From Peribacillus sp. FSL E2-0218 (GTDB lineage: Bacteria; Bacillota; Bacilli; Bacillales; DSM-1321): a DNA stretch of 64,000 nt. The DNA is taken from NCBI RefSeq assembly GCF_037992945.1, contig NZ_CP150304.1, positions 3,847,501-3,911,500 of the forward strand. Direction: 5' to 3'. The notes below the pieces were generated by a model, which was given only the letters and a program-made list of their open reading frames with translations, was not told where the DNA came from and did not search any database. The position numbers and the translations under genes are program-made. Shown here piece by piece: positions 1-8,456 of this stretch (positions within the stretch are counted from its first letter, which is position 1; every line of letters begins with the position of its first letter).

Positions 1-27
1 GCTTTTGGAACACCCTCTTATTCATCT

Positions 28-282
28 TCAATCAGAGCCAGTTATAACAAAATCGTCTTGGAGCAAAGCTAAAGGAAGCTTTCTATTTATAGGATCCCCT
101 GCCGTGACATTGATTTCAGTAATGTGACCACTCGCCCCTATTGAAACATCGATCAATTTCCCATCTTCCGTCTTCACTAGAAAGAGCCTCTCCCATTCAT
201 AAACATAGGAATTCTTTTGAACGTAAACCTGTTCGACGGTCCCGTTCTGAGCACATTCAATTGCATGAATCGGTTTTAGCAC
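28..282 (-). CDS. Small biotinyl/lipoyl-like hypothetical protein
   Basis: An 84-residue soluble protein of unknown role. It has two similar beta-rich halves (about residues 12-40 and 49-77), each with a turn like those of the barrel-sandwich hybrid fold of biotin/lipoyl carrier domains. The carrier motif with its modifiable lysine is absent, so it is probably not a carrier. The start is a GTG behind a good GGAGGAG site. It follows rocG on the same strand after 37 bases and may be the last gene of the roc operon. Fold assignment is inference from sequence pattern only. Confidence 0.6.
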   Translation of the reverse strand: MLKPIHAIECAQNGTVEQVYVQKNSYVYEWERLFLVKTEDGKLIDVSIGASGHITEINVTAGDPINRKLPLALLQDDFVITGSD

Positions 283-319
283 GGAATCACTCCTCCACTC
301 TTCATTATTTGGCCAAAGC

Positions 320-1594
320 TTAAACCCAGCCGCGGAATATCGAGGCTTCTGCCATTTTCCTGACTCCCACCATGTAAGCCGCCAACCTCATATTCACTTT
401 CCTTGTTTCGGACATCTCATACACTTGGTTGAATGAGTTGACCAATAGATCTTTTAATTTTCTTTGGACTTCTTCATCTTCCCAATAGTAACCCTGGTTA
501 TTTTGTACCCATTCAAAGTAAGAAACCGTCACACCGCCTGAACTTGCCAATACATCCGGCACAAGAAGCACATTGCGTTCCGTCAAGATCTTGGTTGCCT
601 CCAAAGTGGTTGGTCCATTCGCTGCCTCCACGACAATTTGGGCTTTGATAAGATGTGCATTTTCCTTGGTGATCTGGTTGGAAATGGCGGCAGGCACTAA
701 AATATCACAATCTTGCTCGAGAAGCTCTTGATTGGTGATCTTATTTTCGAAAAGTGTCGTAACCGTTCCAAAGCTGTCCCTTTTATCAAGTAGGTAATTG
801 ATATCCAGGCCATCCGGATTATATATCGCCCCGTATGCATCTGAAATGCCAATCACCTTCGCGCCTGCATCATGCATGAATTTGGCTAAAAAGCTTCCAG
901 CATTCCCGAACCCTTGGACGATGATCCGTGCACCCTTCAGTTCAATCCCCTTACGTTTGGCCGCTTCTTCGATACAAATCGTGACACCCTGCGCCGTGGC
1001 CTTTTCCCTTCCATGTGAACCACCAAGGACAAGAGGCTTGCCGGTAATGAACCCAGGAGAATCGTGTTCTCTTATTCTACTGTATTCATCCATCATCCAT
1101 GCCATGATTTGTGAATTCGTATAAACATCCGGGGCCGGAATATCTTTCGTCGGCCCGACTATCTGACTGATCGCCCGGACATACCCGCGGCTAAGCCTTT
1201 CCAATTCACCTATCGACATTTGGCGCGGATCACAGATGATGCCGCCTTTTCCTCCGCCATAAGGCAGATTCACAATGCCGCATTTCAAGCTCATCCACAT
1301 GGAAAGCGCCTTGACTTCCTCCTCATCGACTTCGGGATGGAAACGGATTCCGCCCTTTGTCGGACCGACTGCATCATTATGCTGCGCCCGATACCCGGTG
1401 AATATCTTCGTCGTATTGTCATCCATCTTAATTGGGATGCGGACGGTCAGCATACGAAGAGGTTCCTTCAATAGCTCGAACACTTCTTCGGAGTAGCCAA
1501 GCTTACCGAGCGCCTCCTTGATTACGACCTGTGTTGATTCTAGCAAGCTGGCAGTTTCTTTTTCTTCTTTGATCGATGTACTCAATGGATTCAC
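320..1594 (-). CDS. rocG: Catabolic NAD-dependent glutamate dehydrogenase
   Basis: Oxidatively deaminates glutamate to 2-oxoglutarate and ammonium, the last step of arginine, ornithine and proline use. The 424-residue length is normal for RocG/GudB. Visible features are the substrate lysine motif GPTKGGIRFHP (78-88), the catalytic lysine region PYGGGKGG (111-118), the catalytic Asp in PAPDVYT (D156) and the Rossmann turn GFGNAG (228-233). It lies 16 bases behind rocD in the rocA-rocD-rocG run. In B. subtilis rocG is a separate transcription unit, so this arrangement puts it directly under the rocA promoter. GudB is the alternative name; operon context favours RocG. Confidence 0.92.
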   Translation of the reverse strand: MNPLSTSIKEEKETASLLESTQVVIKEALGKLGYSEEVFELLKEPLRMLTVRIPIKMDDNTTKIFTGYRAQHNDAVGPTKGGIRFHPEVDEEEVKALSMWMSLKCGIVNLPYGGGKGGIICDPRQMSIGELERLSRGYVRAISQIVGPTKDIPAPDVYTNSQIMAWMMDEYSRIREHDSPGFITGKPLVLGGSHGREKATAQGVTICIEEAAKRKGIELKGARIIVQGFGNAGSFLAKFMHDAGAKVIGISDAYGAIYNPDGLDINYLLDKRDSFGTVTTLFENKITNQELLEQDCDILVPAAISNQITKENAHLIKAQIVVEAANGPTTLEATKILTERNVLLVPDVLASSGGVTVSYFEWVQNNQGYYWEDEEVQRKLKDLLVNSFNQVYEMSETRKVNMRLAAYMVGVRKMAEASIFRGWV

Positions 1595-1610
1595 CTCATA
1601 GGGATAGTAA

Positions 1611-2804
1611 TTAGGATAAAACTTTATTGATGCGTTCGATTGCCCAGTCCAGATCTTCTTTCGTGATCACAAGCGGCGGTGCAAAACGGATGACTGTATC
1701 ATGCGTTTCTTTACAAAGTAATTTTTCTTCTTTAAGCTGCTCGCAATAAGGTCTTGCAGCTTCCGTTAATTCCACTCCGATGAATAAGCCTCTGCCGCGG
1801 ATATCTTTAATCATAGGATTCTTGATTTCTTTCAAGCGGTCCATAAAGTATTGGCCAAGCTCCAACGAACGTTCCGCAAGCTTCTCCTCCTCGAGTACTT
1901 CCAATGAAGCGATGGATACCGCACATGCCAACGGATTGCCGCCGAATGTAGAACCATGTGAACCAGGATTGAATACACCAAGGATTTCACGGTTTGCAGC
2001 TACGCAAGAAATCGGGAAAACCCCGCCGCCAAGTGCCTTGCCTAAAATGTACATATCCGGAACGACTCCGTCCCAATCAGAGGCGAACATTTTTCCTGAA
2101 CGTCCAAGTCCTGATTGAATTTCATCAGAAACGAATAATACATTATTTTCTTTACATAAGTCATAAGCTTCTTTCAGGAACCCTTGAGGCGGGATGATGA
2201 TTCCTGCTTCACCTTGGATCGGTTCGATTAAAAACCCAGCCGTTTGCGGTGTAATCGCTTCTTTCAATGCATCAAGGTCGCCGTAAGGAATAAGCTTGAT
2301 CCCAGGCAGCATCGGTCCGAAGCCCCTTCTATATTCCTCATCGGAAGACAAGGACACGGCAGCCATCGTGCGGCCATGGAAATTCCCGATACAAGCAATG
2401 ATTTCAGCTTGGTTTTCTGCGATTCCCTTAACATCATACCCCCAGCGTCTAACCGCTTTGATGGCCGTTTCAACAGCTTCAGCACCCGTATTCATCGGCA
2501 GCGCCATGTCTTTTTGCGTAAGGCGCGAAACCATTTCATACCACGGGCCCAATTTATCACTGTGGAAGGCACGGGACGTCAATGTTACGCGATCCGCTTG
2601 TTTTTTTAGTTCGTCGATGATTTTCGGATGCCTGTGGCCTTGGTTCACAGCTGAATAGGCACTAAGCATATCCATATATTTGTTGCCTTCAGGATCTTCT
2701 ACCCAAACTCCTTCTGCCTTCGAAATGACGATTGGAAGTGGATTATAATTGTTTGCACCATATTGTTCTGTTTGCTCGATTAATTTTTCAGTAATTGTTG
2801 TCAT
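1611..2804 (-). CDS. rocD: Ornithine aminotransferase
   Basis: PLP enzyme that moves the delta-amino group of ornithine to 2-oxoglutarate, giving glutamate 5-semialdehyde, which feeds RocA. Class III aminotransferase of 397 residues, full length. The PLP lysine is in GKALGGG (K256), the Asp that binds the pyridine nitrogen is in SDEIQSG (D227), and the phosphate-binding segment is NTGAEA (105-110). It sits 18 bases after rocA and 16 before rocG, so the three are co-transcribed. Confidence 0.95.
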   Translation of the reverse strand: MTTITEKLIEQTEQYGANNYNPLPIVISKAEGVWVEDPEGNKYMDMLSAYSAVNQGHRHPKIIDELKKQADRVTLTSRAFHSDKLGPWYEMVSRLTQKDMALPMNTGAEAVETAIKAVRRWGYDVKGIAENQAEIIACIGNFHGRTMAAVSLSSDEEYRRGFGPMLPGIKLIPYGDLDALKEAITPQTAGFLIEPIQGEAGIIIPPQGFLKEAYDLCKENNVLFVSDEIQSGLGRSGKMFASDWDGVVPDMYILGKALGGGVFPISCVAANREILGVFNPGSHGSTFGGNPLACAVSIASLEVLEEEKLAERSLELGQYFMDRLKEIKNPMIKDIRGRGLFIGVELTEAARPYCEQLKEEKLLCKETHDTVIRFAPPLVITKEDLDWAIERINKVLS

Positions 2805-2822
2805 GATGATTCCCCCTAAAAT

Positions 2823-4370
2823 TTATAGCGTTTCAGATGTTGTTTTTCCTTGAAGGTGAAGAACTAAATAATCAGGACCGCCCGCTTTGGAATCCGTTCC
2901 TGACATATTGAAGCCGCCAAATGGCTGGTATCCAACGATGGCTCCCGTACAGCCGCGATTGAAGTACAAGTTACCTACGTGGAAATCCTCACGCGCCTGT
3001 TCGATATGTTGAATATTATTGGAGATGACCGCGCCTGTTAAGCCATAATCCGTGTTATTGGCAATCTCGATGGCATGATTGAAGTCTTTTGCCTTACAGA
3101 ACGCAACGACTGGTCCGAAAATTTCCTCTTTCATGACGCGTGCATTCTCATCCACATCGGCAATGATCGTTGGTTGGATGAAGAAACCTTTTGAATTGTC
3201 TCCTTCTCCGCCTGCCACAACTTTTCCTTCTTTTTTACCGATTTCAACATAGCTCATGACTTTATCATAAGCGGCTTGATCGATGACCGGGCCCATAAAG
3301 TTGTTTACATCCGTTGGCTCCCCGACTGTTTTCTCTTTCGTTAATTCAATGACACGATTCAAGACTTGGTCATATACTTCTTCCACTACGACGGTACGTG
3401 AACAAGCCGAACATTTCTGGCCGGAGAATCCGAATGCAGAAGCGACAATCGATTGTGCCGCCAATTCCAGATCAGCCTCTTTATCGACAACGATCGTATC
3501 TTTACCGCCCATTTCAGCAATGACGCGTTTCAACCAGATTTGGCCTTCATGAACTTTTGCCGCACGCTCATAAATACGGATTCCGACATCACGTGAACCG
3601 GTAAAGCTGATGAAACGTGTACGAGGGTGATCCACTAAATAATCGCCCACTTCGGCACCGCTTCCTGGAATGAAGTTCACGACTCCTGCAGGCAAGCCCG
3701 CTTCTTCCAACACCTCGATGAATTTAGCTGCAATGACCGGCGTTGTACTGGCTGGTTTCAATAGAACTGTATTACCTGAAACAAGCGCCGCCGTCGTCAT
3801 GCCTGCCATGATTGCAAACGGGAAATTCCAAGGTGAAATGATGACACCGACACCAAGCGGAACATAATTGAATGCATTGTGTTCAATCGGACGGCTTTCC
3901 ACTGGCATGCCGTCTTTCAGCTTCAGCATTTGCCGTGCGTAATATTCCATGAAATCGATCGCTTCCGCTGTATCTGCATCCGCTTCATTCCAAGGCTTTC
4001 CTGCTTCTTTGACCAATAGCGCCGAGAAATAATGTTTTCTTCTGCGAACGATGGCTGCAGCCCTGAATAAAATATTGGCACGGACTTCCGCTTTCGTTTT
4101 TCTCCAGGTCTGGAATGTCTTATCTGCCGCTTGCATGGCTTGCTCGGCCAAATCCTTATTCGCTTTGGAAACTTCTCCGATAACTTCTTCTTTATTGGCC
4201 GGGTTTACAGAGGTAATGACTTCATCAGTAAACACTTTTTCACCATTAATGATTAGCGGGTATTTCTTCCCTAACTCATTAGCTACTTCATTCAATGCCG
4301 CTTGAAAAGCTTTATCGTTTTCTTCGAGTTTAAAATTAGTAAATGGTTCGTGTTTATATGGTTGGACCAT
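2823..4370 (-). CDS. rocA: 1-pyrroline-5-carboxylate dehydrogenase
   Basis: Oxidises 1-pyrroline-5-carboxylate/glutamate semialdehyde to glutamate with NAD. Aldehyde dehydrogenase superfamily protein of 515 residues, the usual length for RocA. The nucleophile is in SGQKCSA (C320) and the general base in EMGGKD (E286); the NAD-binding segment FTGSRDVG is near 257. It is the first gene of the operon. A sigma-54 promoter ends 55 bases upstream and a second lies about 240 bases upstream, both preceded by RocR sites. Confidence 0.95.
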   Translation of the reverse strand: MVQPYKHEPFTNFKLEENDKAFQAALNEVANELGKKYPLIINGEKVFTDEVITSVNPANKEEVIGEVSKANKDLAEQAMQAADKTFQTWRKTKAEVRANILFRAAAIVRRRKHYFSALLVKEAGKPWNEADADTAEAIDFMEYYARQMLKLKDGMPVESRPIEHNAFNYVPLGVGVIISPWNFPFAIMAGMTTAALVSGNTVLLKPASTTPVIAAKFIEVLEEAGLPAGVVNFIPGSGAEVGDYLVDHPRTRFISFTGSRDVGIRIYERAAKVHEGQIWLKRVIAEMGGKDTIVVDKEADLELAAQSIVASAFGFSGQKCSACSRTVVVEEVYDQVLNRVIELTKEKTVGEPTDVNNFMGPVIDQAAYDKVMSYVEIGKKEGKVVAGGEGDNSKGFFIQPTIIADVDENARVMKEEIFGPVVAFCKAKDFNHAIEIANNTDYGLTGAVISNNIQHIEQAREDFHVGNLYFNRGCTGAIVGYQPFGGFNMSGTDSKAGGPDYLVLHLQGKTTSETL

Positions 4371-4425
4371 TATGGCTCATCTCCCTAAAGTTTATTTATA
4401 TTTTTACTTCTCGCTTATTAAACAA

Positions 4426-4440
4426 GCAATTTCCGTGCCA
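4426..4440 (-). promoter_or_regulatory. Sigma-54 promoter, proximal, for rocA
   Basis: On the minus strand this reads TGGCACGGAAATTGC, an exact TGGCAC-N5-TTGC -24/-12 element, 56 bases before the rocA start. RocR is a sigma-54 activator encoded next door, so the assignment fits the context. Confidence 0.8.
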
Positions 4441-4566
4441 ACTTTTCATTTTTTTAAAAAAATTAATATTTTGCATGAAATATCCCATGAAAAGCAGTAT
4501 GTTCGGGGCAAAATGGTCATAGATGCCATTATTTTTTGCTCTAATTCGTATTTTGCACATTCAACC

Positions 4567-4602
4567 GCTATACATGTAGCTATACATTTAGCTATACATT
4601 TA
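4567..4602. repeat. Three tandem 12-bp repeats in the roc control region
   Basis: Three head-to-tail copies of GCTATACATTTA (the first has GTA at the end in place of TTA). They sit between the two sigma-54 promoters, next to the distal one. Twelve bases is close to one helical turn. The role is unknown: a bound protein or a bend between activator and proximal promoter is possible. Confidence 0.7.
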
Positions 4603-4608
4603 CTAGAT

Positions 4609-4623
4609 GCAAATTTCGTGCCA
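4609..4623 (-). promoter_or_regulatory. Sigma-54 promoter, distal, for rocA
   Basis: Minus strand reads TGGCACGAAATTTGC, again a perfect TGGCAC-N5-TTGC. It lies 42 bases from the nearer RocR site, a distance that fits sigma-54 activation better than that of the proximal element. Confidence 0.82.
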
Positions 4624-4664
4624 AACTGATTCATCATGAAAAAGCAGCATTTTTACCTTTTTTC

Positions 4665-4680
4665 GCAAAATATCTTTGCA
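4665..4680. promoter_or_regulatory. RocR upstream activating site 2
   Basis: GCAAAATATCTTTGCA is an inverted repeat with TGCAAA/TTTTGC half-sites, like the RocR activating sequences of B. subtilis roc promoters. Its centre is 41 bases (about four helical turns) from the second such site, so both lie on the same face of the DNA. Confidence 0.72.
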
Positions 4681-4705
4681 CCCTGCTGCAAAATAATCTG
4701 GCTGC

Positions 4706-4721
4706 GCAAATTTTCATTGCA
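4706..4721. promoter_or_regulatory. RocR upstream activating site 1
   Basis: GCAAATTTTCATTGCA is the second RocR-type inverted repeat. It overlaps the -35 hexamer of the rocR promoter, so RocR bound here would both activate rocA and repress its own gene. Confidence 0.7.
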
Positions 4722-4745
4722 CCTTTTGTTCTATTCCTCTACAAT
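4717..4745 (+). promoter_or_regulatory. Sigma-A promoter of rocR
   Basis: TTGCAC (4717-4722), 17-base spacer, TACAAT (4740-4745), ahead of the rocR start with its GGGAGG site. The -35 overlaps a RocR site, which suggests autorepression. Confidence 0.6.
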
Positions 4746-4780
4746 AAGCTCTAACATATGAAATAAACTGGGAGGCATTC

Positions 4781-6193
4781 ATGTATTTAGACCAAATCAT
4801 AAAGATAGAAGGTTTCCAAACCATCCTCTACTCCCTTGTGGATGTAATCGATATTGGGATACATATCATTGATACAAAAGGACGGACGATTGTATATAAC
4901 AAGAAAATGGCTGAAATTGAAGGAATGGAATCTGATGAAGTATTGGGGAAAAAGATACATGAAATTTTTAAATTCAAGGAAGAAACGGAGAGTACATTGA
5001 TTCGCGCCTTACATTCCGGCAAAAAAACGGAAAACTCGAAGCAAACCTACTTCAATAATCTCGGCCAGGAAATCACGACCATCAATAATACCTTCCCGAT
5101 AATGGACCAGAACCATCATATTATCGGGGCAATTGAAGTCGCAAAGGATATAACGAATCTGGAAAGAATCATTAAAGATAATATTTTGAATAAGGGAGAT
5201 ACCAAATACACGTTCGACAGCATCATTGGAACGAGCGAGAATTTCCTGGAGGTCATAGAAAAGAGCAAGCGCTCGACCAGGACCACATCCTCGATTCTCA
5301 TCGTCGGGGAGACGGGAACCGGAAAGGAACTCTTTGCCCAAAGCATCCATAATGGCAGCAGCCGTTCGACACATCCTTTCATTAGCCAAAATTGTGCCGC
5401 CCTCCCGGATAGCCTGATTGAAGGAATCCTGTTTGGAACGAAGAAGGGAGCCTTCACGGGTTCCATTGAAAGGCCTGGATTATTCGAGCAAGCACAAGGG
5501 GGGACCATCCTTCTCGATGAAATCAACTCCTTAAATCCGAATTTGCAGGCAAAGCTGTTACGGGCCCTTCAGGAAAGGACGATTCGCCGTGTCGGGGATA
5601 CAAAAGATAAAAAAATCGATGTACGGGTCATTGCGACCATCAATGAAGATCCAATCGATGCCATTGCAAATGATCATTTACGAAAAGATCTATATTACCG
5701 CCTAAGCGTCGTATCATTATTCATCCCCCCTCTACGGGAGCGGAAAGAGGACATTCCTTTACTTGCACAATCCTTCATCGAAAAATTCAATGCGTTATTC
5801 GAATTGAATATCGAGGGAATAAGCGAAGAGGTCTACGCCCTTTTTTATGATTACGACTGGCCTGGTAACGTCAGGGAGCTTGAGCATATCATCGAGGGTG
5901 CCATGAATTTGCTCGAACCCGGCGACATTAAAATCTGGCCCAACCACCTTCCCGCACTATTCAAGAAAAAAGCCCATCTGGGGGAAGCACCTGCCGCTAA
6001 AAACGATGACCATACCAATCGGGAGCCACAGGAGTCAACGTTATCTCTGGATGATTATATAGCAAATACCGAAAAGCAATACTTGGAGAAAGTCTTAAAG
6101 GAGCATGGGATGAATATCTCCCAAGCGGCCAAAACCCTAAATATCAGCCGCCAAAGCCTCCAATACCGCTTGAAGAAATATCAAGTCAAATAG
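4781..6193 (+). CDS. rocR: Sigma-54-dependent activator of arginine/ornithine use
   Basis: Activates rocADG transcription with sigma-L (sigma-54) in response to ornithine or citrulline. In 470 residues it shows an N-terminal PAS sensor (about 10-125), an AAA+ domain with Walker A GETGTGKE (176-183), the sigma-54 contact loop GAFTGS (223-228) and Walker B GTILLDEI (241-248), and a C-terminal Fis-type helix-turn-helix (about 430-468). The last residue of the GAFTG-A loop is Ser here, a mild change. It is divergent from rocA with shared RocR sites between them, as expected for this regulator. Confidence 0.93.
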   Translation: MYLDQIIKIEGFQTILYSLVDVIDIGIHIIDTKGRTIVYNKKMAEIEGMESDEVLGKKIHEIFKFKEETESTLIRALHSGKKTENSKQTYFNNLGQEITTINNTFPIMDQNHHIIGAIEVAKDITNLERIIKDNILNKGDTKYTFDSIIGTSENFLEVIEKSKRSTRTTSSILIVGETGTGKELFAQSIHNGSSRSTHPFISQNCAALPDSLIEGILFGTKKGAFTGSIERPGLFEQAQGGTILLDEINSLNPNLQAKLLRALQERTIRRVGDTKDKKIDVRVIATINEDPIDAIANDHLRKDLYYRLSVVSLFIPPLRERKEDIPLLAQSFIEKFNALFELNIEGISEEVYALFYDYDWPGNVRELEHIIEGAMNLLEPGDIKIWPNHLPALFKKKAHLGEAPAAKNDDHTNREPQESTLSLDDYIANTEKQYLEKVLKEHGMNISQAAKTLNISRQSLQYRLKKYQVK

Positions 6194-6208
6194 AATCATT
6201 CCTGCCCC

Positions 6209-6243
6209 AAAAAGGCCCCCATTATATGGAGGGCCTTTTTTTG
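6209..6243 (+). terminator. Terminator of rocR
   Basis: Hairpin with arms AAAAAGGCCC and GGGCCTTTTT followed by further T residues, 16 bases after the rocR stop. Confidence 0.85.
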
Positions 6244-6247
6244 GATA

Positions 6248-6352
6248 GGTCGAATTATTGGCTGGAACGGACGGATTTTGGTGTCGTTTGGACGGATCAT
6301 CGGCTCAAATGGACGGATTTTCCGTTGTGTAGGTCGATTATTATCCGCCAAG
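6248..6352. repeat. Degenerate 21-bp tandem array
   Basis: Five units start at 6248, 6269, 6290, 6311 and 6332, exactly 21 bases apart. The middle three begin GGACGGAT; the outer two begin GGTCGA. The rest of each unit varies. It lies between the convergent genes rocR and azoR. The period is two helical turns. A second array of about the same period, with another core, is at 31535-31680. Confidence 0.7.
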
Positions 6353-6415
6353 GACGATTGATGGTTTGTGCAACTGAAGGCAAACTGACTTTTGTACGAA
6401 TTTGTCAGCAGTCTG

Positions 6416-6449
6416 AAAGGCCCGCCATAAATGGGGGGCCTTTCGGTTA
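6416..6449 (-). terminator. Terminator of the cat-azoR operon
   Basis: Inverted repeat with arms GAAAGGCCC and GGGCCTTTC, directly after the azoR stop. Its T-run on the minus strand is weak, so termination may be partial. Confidence 0.6.
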
Positions 6450-6452
6450 GGA

Positions 6453-7139
6453 TTAGAATGCTGCGGCAGCTTTTGCAACGTTTTGCAGGCCATCGCCGAT
6501 GATTGTTTGTGTCCGATCCGTGTACTGGTTGTGACCTTCAATGACGACTGTTTGAGGATTTTTGATTCCCCATAAGCTGATAATAGTCTTGACCAAATTG
6601 ACAGCCATTTCGCCAGCCGCCATTCCTTCCAAGGCATAGTCCGAGCCACGGGCGTTCAATAGCATGATTTTTTTATCGCCGGCATATCCAACTGGACCTT
6701 CCGCCGTATAATTGAACATTTTACCGGCTTGTGACAAATAGGAGAGATAGGTGATGAGCGGTGCTGGTGCTGTTCCGTTCCATAATGGGAAAGCGAAAAC
6801 CACCTTATCCATCGCCAGGAACTGATTTAAATATTGGTCAACCAGATTGGCCGCTTTTTCCTCTTCAGCTGTCAGTTCCAGCCCTTGATTGCGTTTATAC
6901 AGCCCAGTGATGGCTGTATTGCCATAATAGGGAAGGTCCTCTTTGAATAAATCCAATTCGGTCACTTCATCTGTACGGTGTGACTCTTTATATGATTTTA
7001 AGAAAGTGTCATACATTTTCGAGCTGATTGCCTGATCTGCGGGGCGATCGTTCACTTTCACGAATAGTACTTTTGCCATCTTTCCATTTTCCGCTGCAGC
7101 TGTTTCTTTATTTCCAAATAACCTACTTAAAAAACCCAT
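6453..7139 (-). CDS. azoR: FMN-dependent NADH-azoreductase
   Basis: Flavodoxin-fold quinone/azo reductase; reduces quinones by two electrons with NADH and FMN, limiting redox cycling. The catalytic domain begins at MAKVLFVKVNDRP, with the FMN-region segment FAFPLWNGTAPAPL, both typical of AzoR. About 20 residues (MGFLSRLFGNKE...) precede it and could form an amphipathic membrane-associating helix. The ATG at 7139 was chosen because AAGGG lies at a good distance. It follows catE by 38 bases, so it is the third gene of a catechol/quinone stress operon. Confidence 0.85.
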   Translation of the reverse strand: MGFLSRLFGNKETAAAENGKMAKVLFVKVNDRPADQAISSKMYDTFLKSYKESHRTDEVTELDLFKEDLPYYGNTAITGLYKRNQGLELTAEEEKAANLVDQYLNQFLAMDKVVFAFPLWNGTAPAPLITYLSYLSQAGKMFNYTAEGPVGYAGDKKIMLLNARGSDYALEGMAAGEMAVNLVKTIISLWGIKNPQTVVIEGHNQYTDRTQTIIGDGLQNVAKAAAAF

Positions 7140-7177
7140 TATCCTCACCCTTGCTTTCTGCTTTATTTCTTTCCATC

Positions 7178-8026
7178 TTAGACGACTAAATGGATCACAT
7201 TTCCTGATGGATCGGCCACAACGTAAGTTGCTCCATTTTCCGTCACTGCAGCACCGATTGCTTTCAGTTGCTCCGTTACTTTGTTTCTCGCGTCTTCATC
7301 TGCAAACACGAGCGTATACCAATTTAGGCCGACACTATTTTCCTTAGGAGCTGGAACGCCGACGCCATTCCATGTGTTCAAGCCGATATGATGATGATAT
7401 CCCCCGGCAGAAATGAAAAGCGCCCCTTTGAATCGGTTCACGACGGCAAAACCGAGTCCTTGCATGTAAAACTCCTCCGTCTTTCGTAAATCCGATACGT
7501 GGAGATGGATGTGTCCCATTCTCGTATCTGCAGGCAATTGGCTCCATTCGCGGTCGCTTTCTTCCAGCAGGTCATTCCCATCCAAGGGATCCGTGCCCAT
7601 TGCGACTTCGCCCGCTGCCCATTTCCAATCAACAGAAGGACGATCAGCGTAGATTTCGATGCCATTTCCATCCGGATCGGTAATGTACAAGGCTTCACTT
7701 ACAGCATGATCTGCCGCTCCAAACGGATATTTCGTTTGCAATAAATGACGTAAGAAAACCGCTAAATCCGCACGGGTCGGCAGCAACAAGGCAAAGTGAT
7801 ACAAACCCGAAGTCCGCCCTTCCTTTGGAATCACATCGGCGGGCTGTTCTAGGGTCAGCAACGGAGTTTTTCCATCCGTCGTTAACACAGCCTGCCTATC
7901 CGTTTTCTTCAGTAGTTGAAGTCCGATGATATCTTGATAAAACATGATGGCATCATTCAAATTCATAACATTTATACTGACCTCGGAGACAAAAGTAACG
8001 GGCTTTTGATGAAATTGTTCATTCAT
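7178..8026 (-). CDS. catE: Catechol-2,3-dioxygenase, VOC family
   Basis: Ring-cleaving extradiol dioxygenase that detoxifies catechol. Two vicinal-oxygen-chelate modules, about residues 12-130 and 168-282; length 282, like B. subtilis CatE (285). Metal-binding candidates are in GHIHLHVSDL (171-180) and GYHHHIGLNTW (209-219). The start ATG overlaps the catD stop by 4 bases, so translation is coupled. The catD-catE pair is as in B. subtilis, where CatR represses it until catechol or quinone is sensed. Confidence 0.88.
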   Translation of the reverse strand: MNEQFHQKPVTFVSEVSINVMNLNDAIMFYQDIIGLQLLKKTDRQAVLTTDGKTPLLTLEQPADVIPKEGRTSGLYHFALLLPTRADLAVFLRHLLQTKYPFGAADHAVSEALYITDPDGNGIEIYADRPSVDWKWAAGEVAMGTDPLDGNDLLEESDREWSQLPADTRMGHIHLHVSDLRKTEEFYMQGLGFAVVNRFKGALFISAGGYHHHIGLNTWNGVGVPAPKENSVGLNWYTLVFADEDARNKVTEQLKAIGAAVTENGATYVVADPSGNVIHLVV

Positions 8027-8433
8027 AATGTCACTCCCCCTTTTTTATTGAAAAAATGATCTAAAGAAAGAACTGTACGGTTAGCGCACGCCAGATAGAC
8101 AGACATGGCCAACAATGCCAAGTCGAGCTCGTAGCCCGCTGTTTGTCCGTTGCCAAGAAAGCCAGCAGGCAGTTTAGCCGTGACAATCGCACCTAGTAAA
8201 ATGAGTGCAAAAAGGACGGATACGAATCGTGTCCCCAAACCAAGTATAACCGCAAGTCCTCCGATCAATTCGATTCCCGCCACGATGTAAGCCAGGAAGC
8301 CGGGAATGCCAAGGCTATCGAAATAACCAGCCGTGTTGCCTATTCCCCCCTGAAACTTAGCAATGCCGTGAATGAAAAATGTAACACCTAAAATCACCCT
8401 TAAAAAAACTTGTGCTGCCGTATTTTTATCCAT
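8023..8433 (-). CDS. catD: DoxX-family membrane protein
   Basis: A 136-residue DoxX-type protein with four hydrophobic helices, the opening motif FLRVILGVTFFIHGIAKF and the conserved GIELIGGLAVILGLGTR segment. Its partner CatE follows with a 4-base overlap. In B. subtilis catD is the first gene of the CatR-controlled catDE operon; its biochemical role is not settled but it aids thiol/quinone stress resistance. A consensus promoter with an operator-like palindrome lies just upstream. Confidence 0.88.
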   Translation of the reverse strand: MDKNTAAQVFLRVILGVTFFIHGIAKFQGGIGNTAGYFDSLGIPGFLAYIVAGIELIGGLAVILGLGTRFVSVLFALILLGAIVTAKLPAGFLGNGQTAGYELDLALLAMSVYLACANRTVLSLDHFFNKKGGVTL

Positions 8434-8456
8434 GTATGAATTCTCCTTTTGTTAGG

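Noticed and set aside
2244..2658. Long open frames opposite rocD
   Set aside because: Shadow frames of rocD without ribosome sites or recognisable families; the same holds for similar frames opposite rocA, mtlA and the CitMHS genes.
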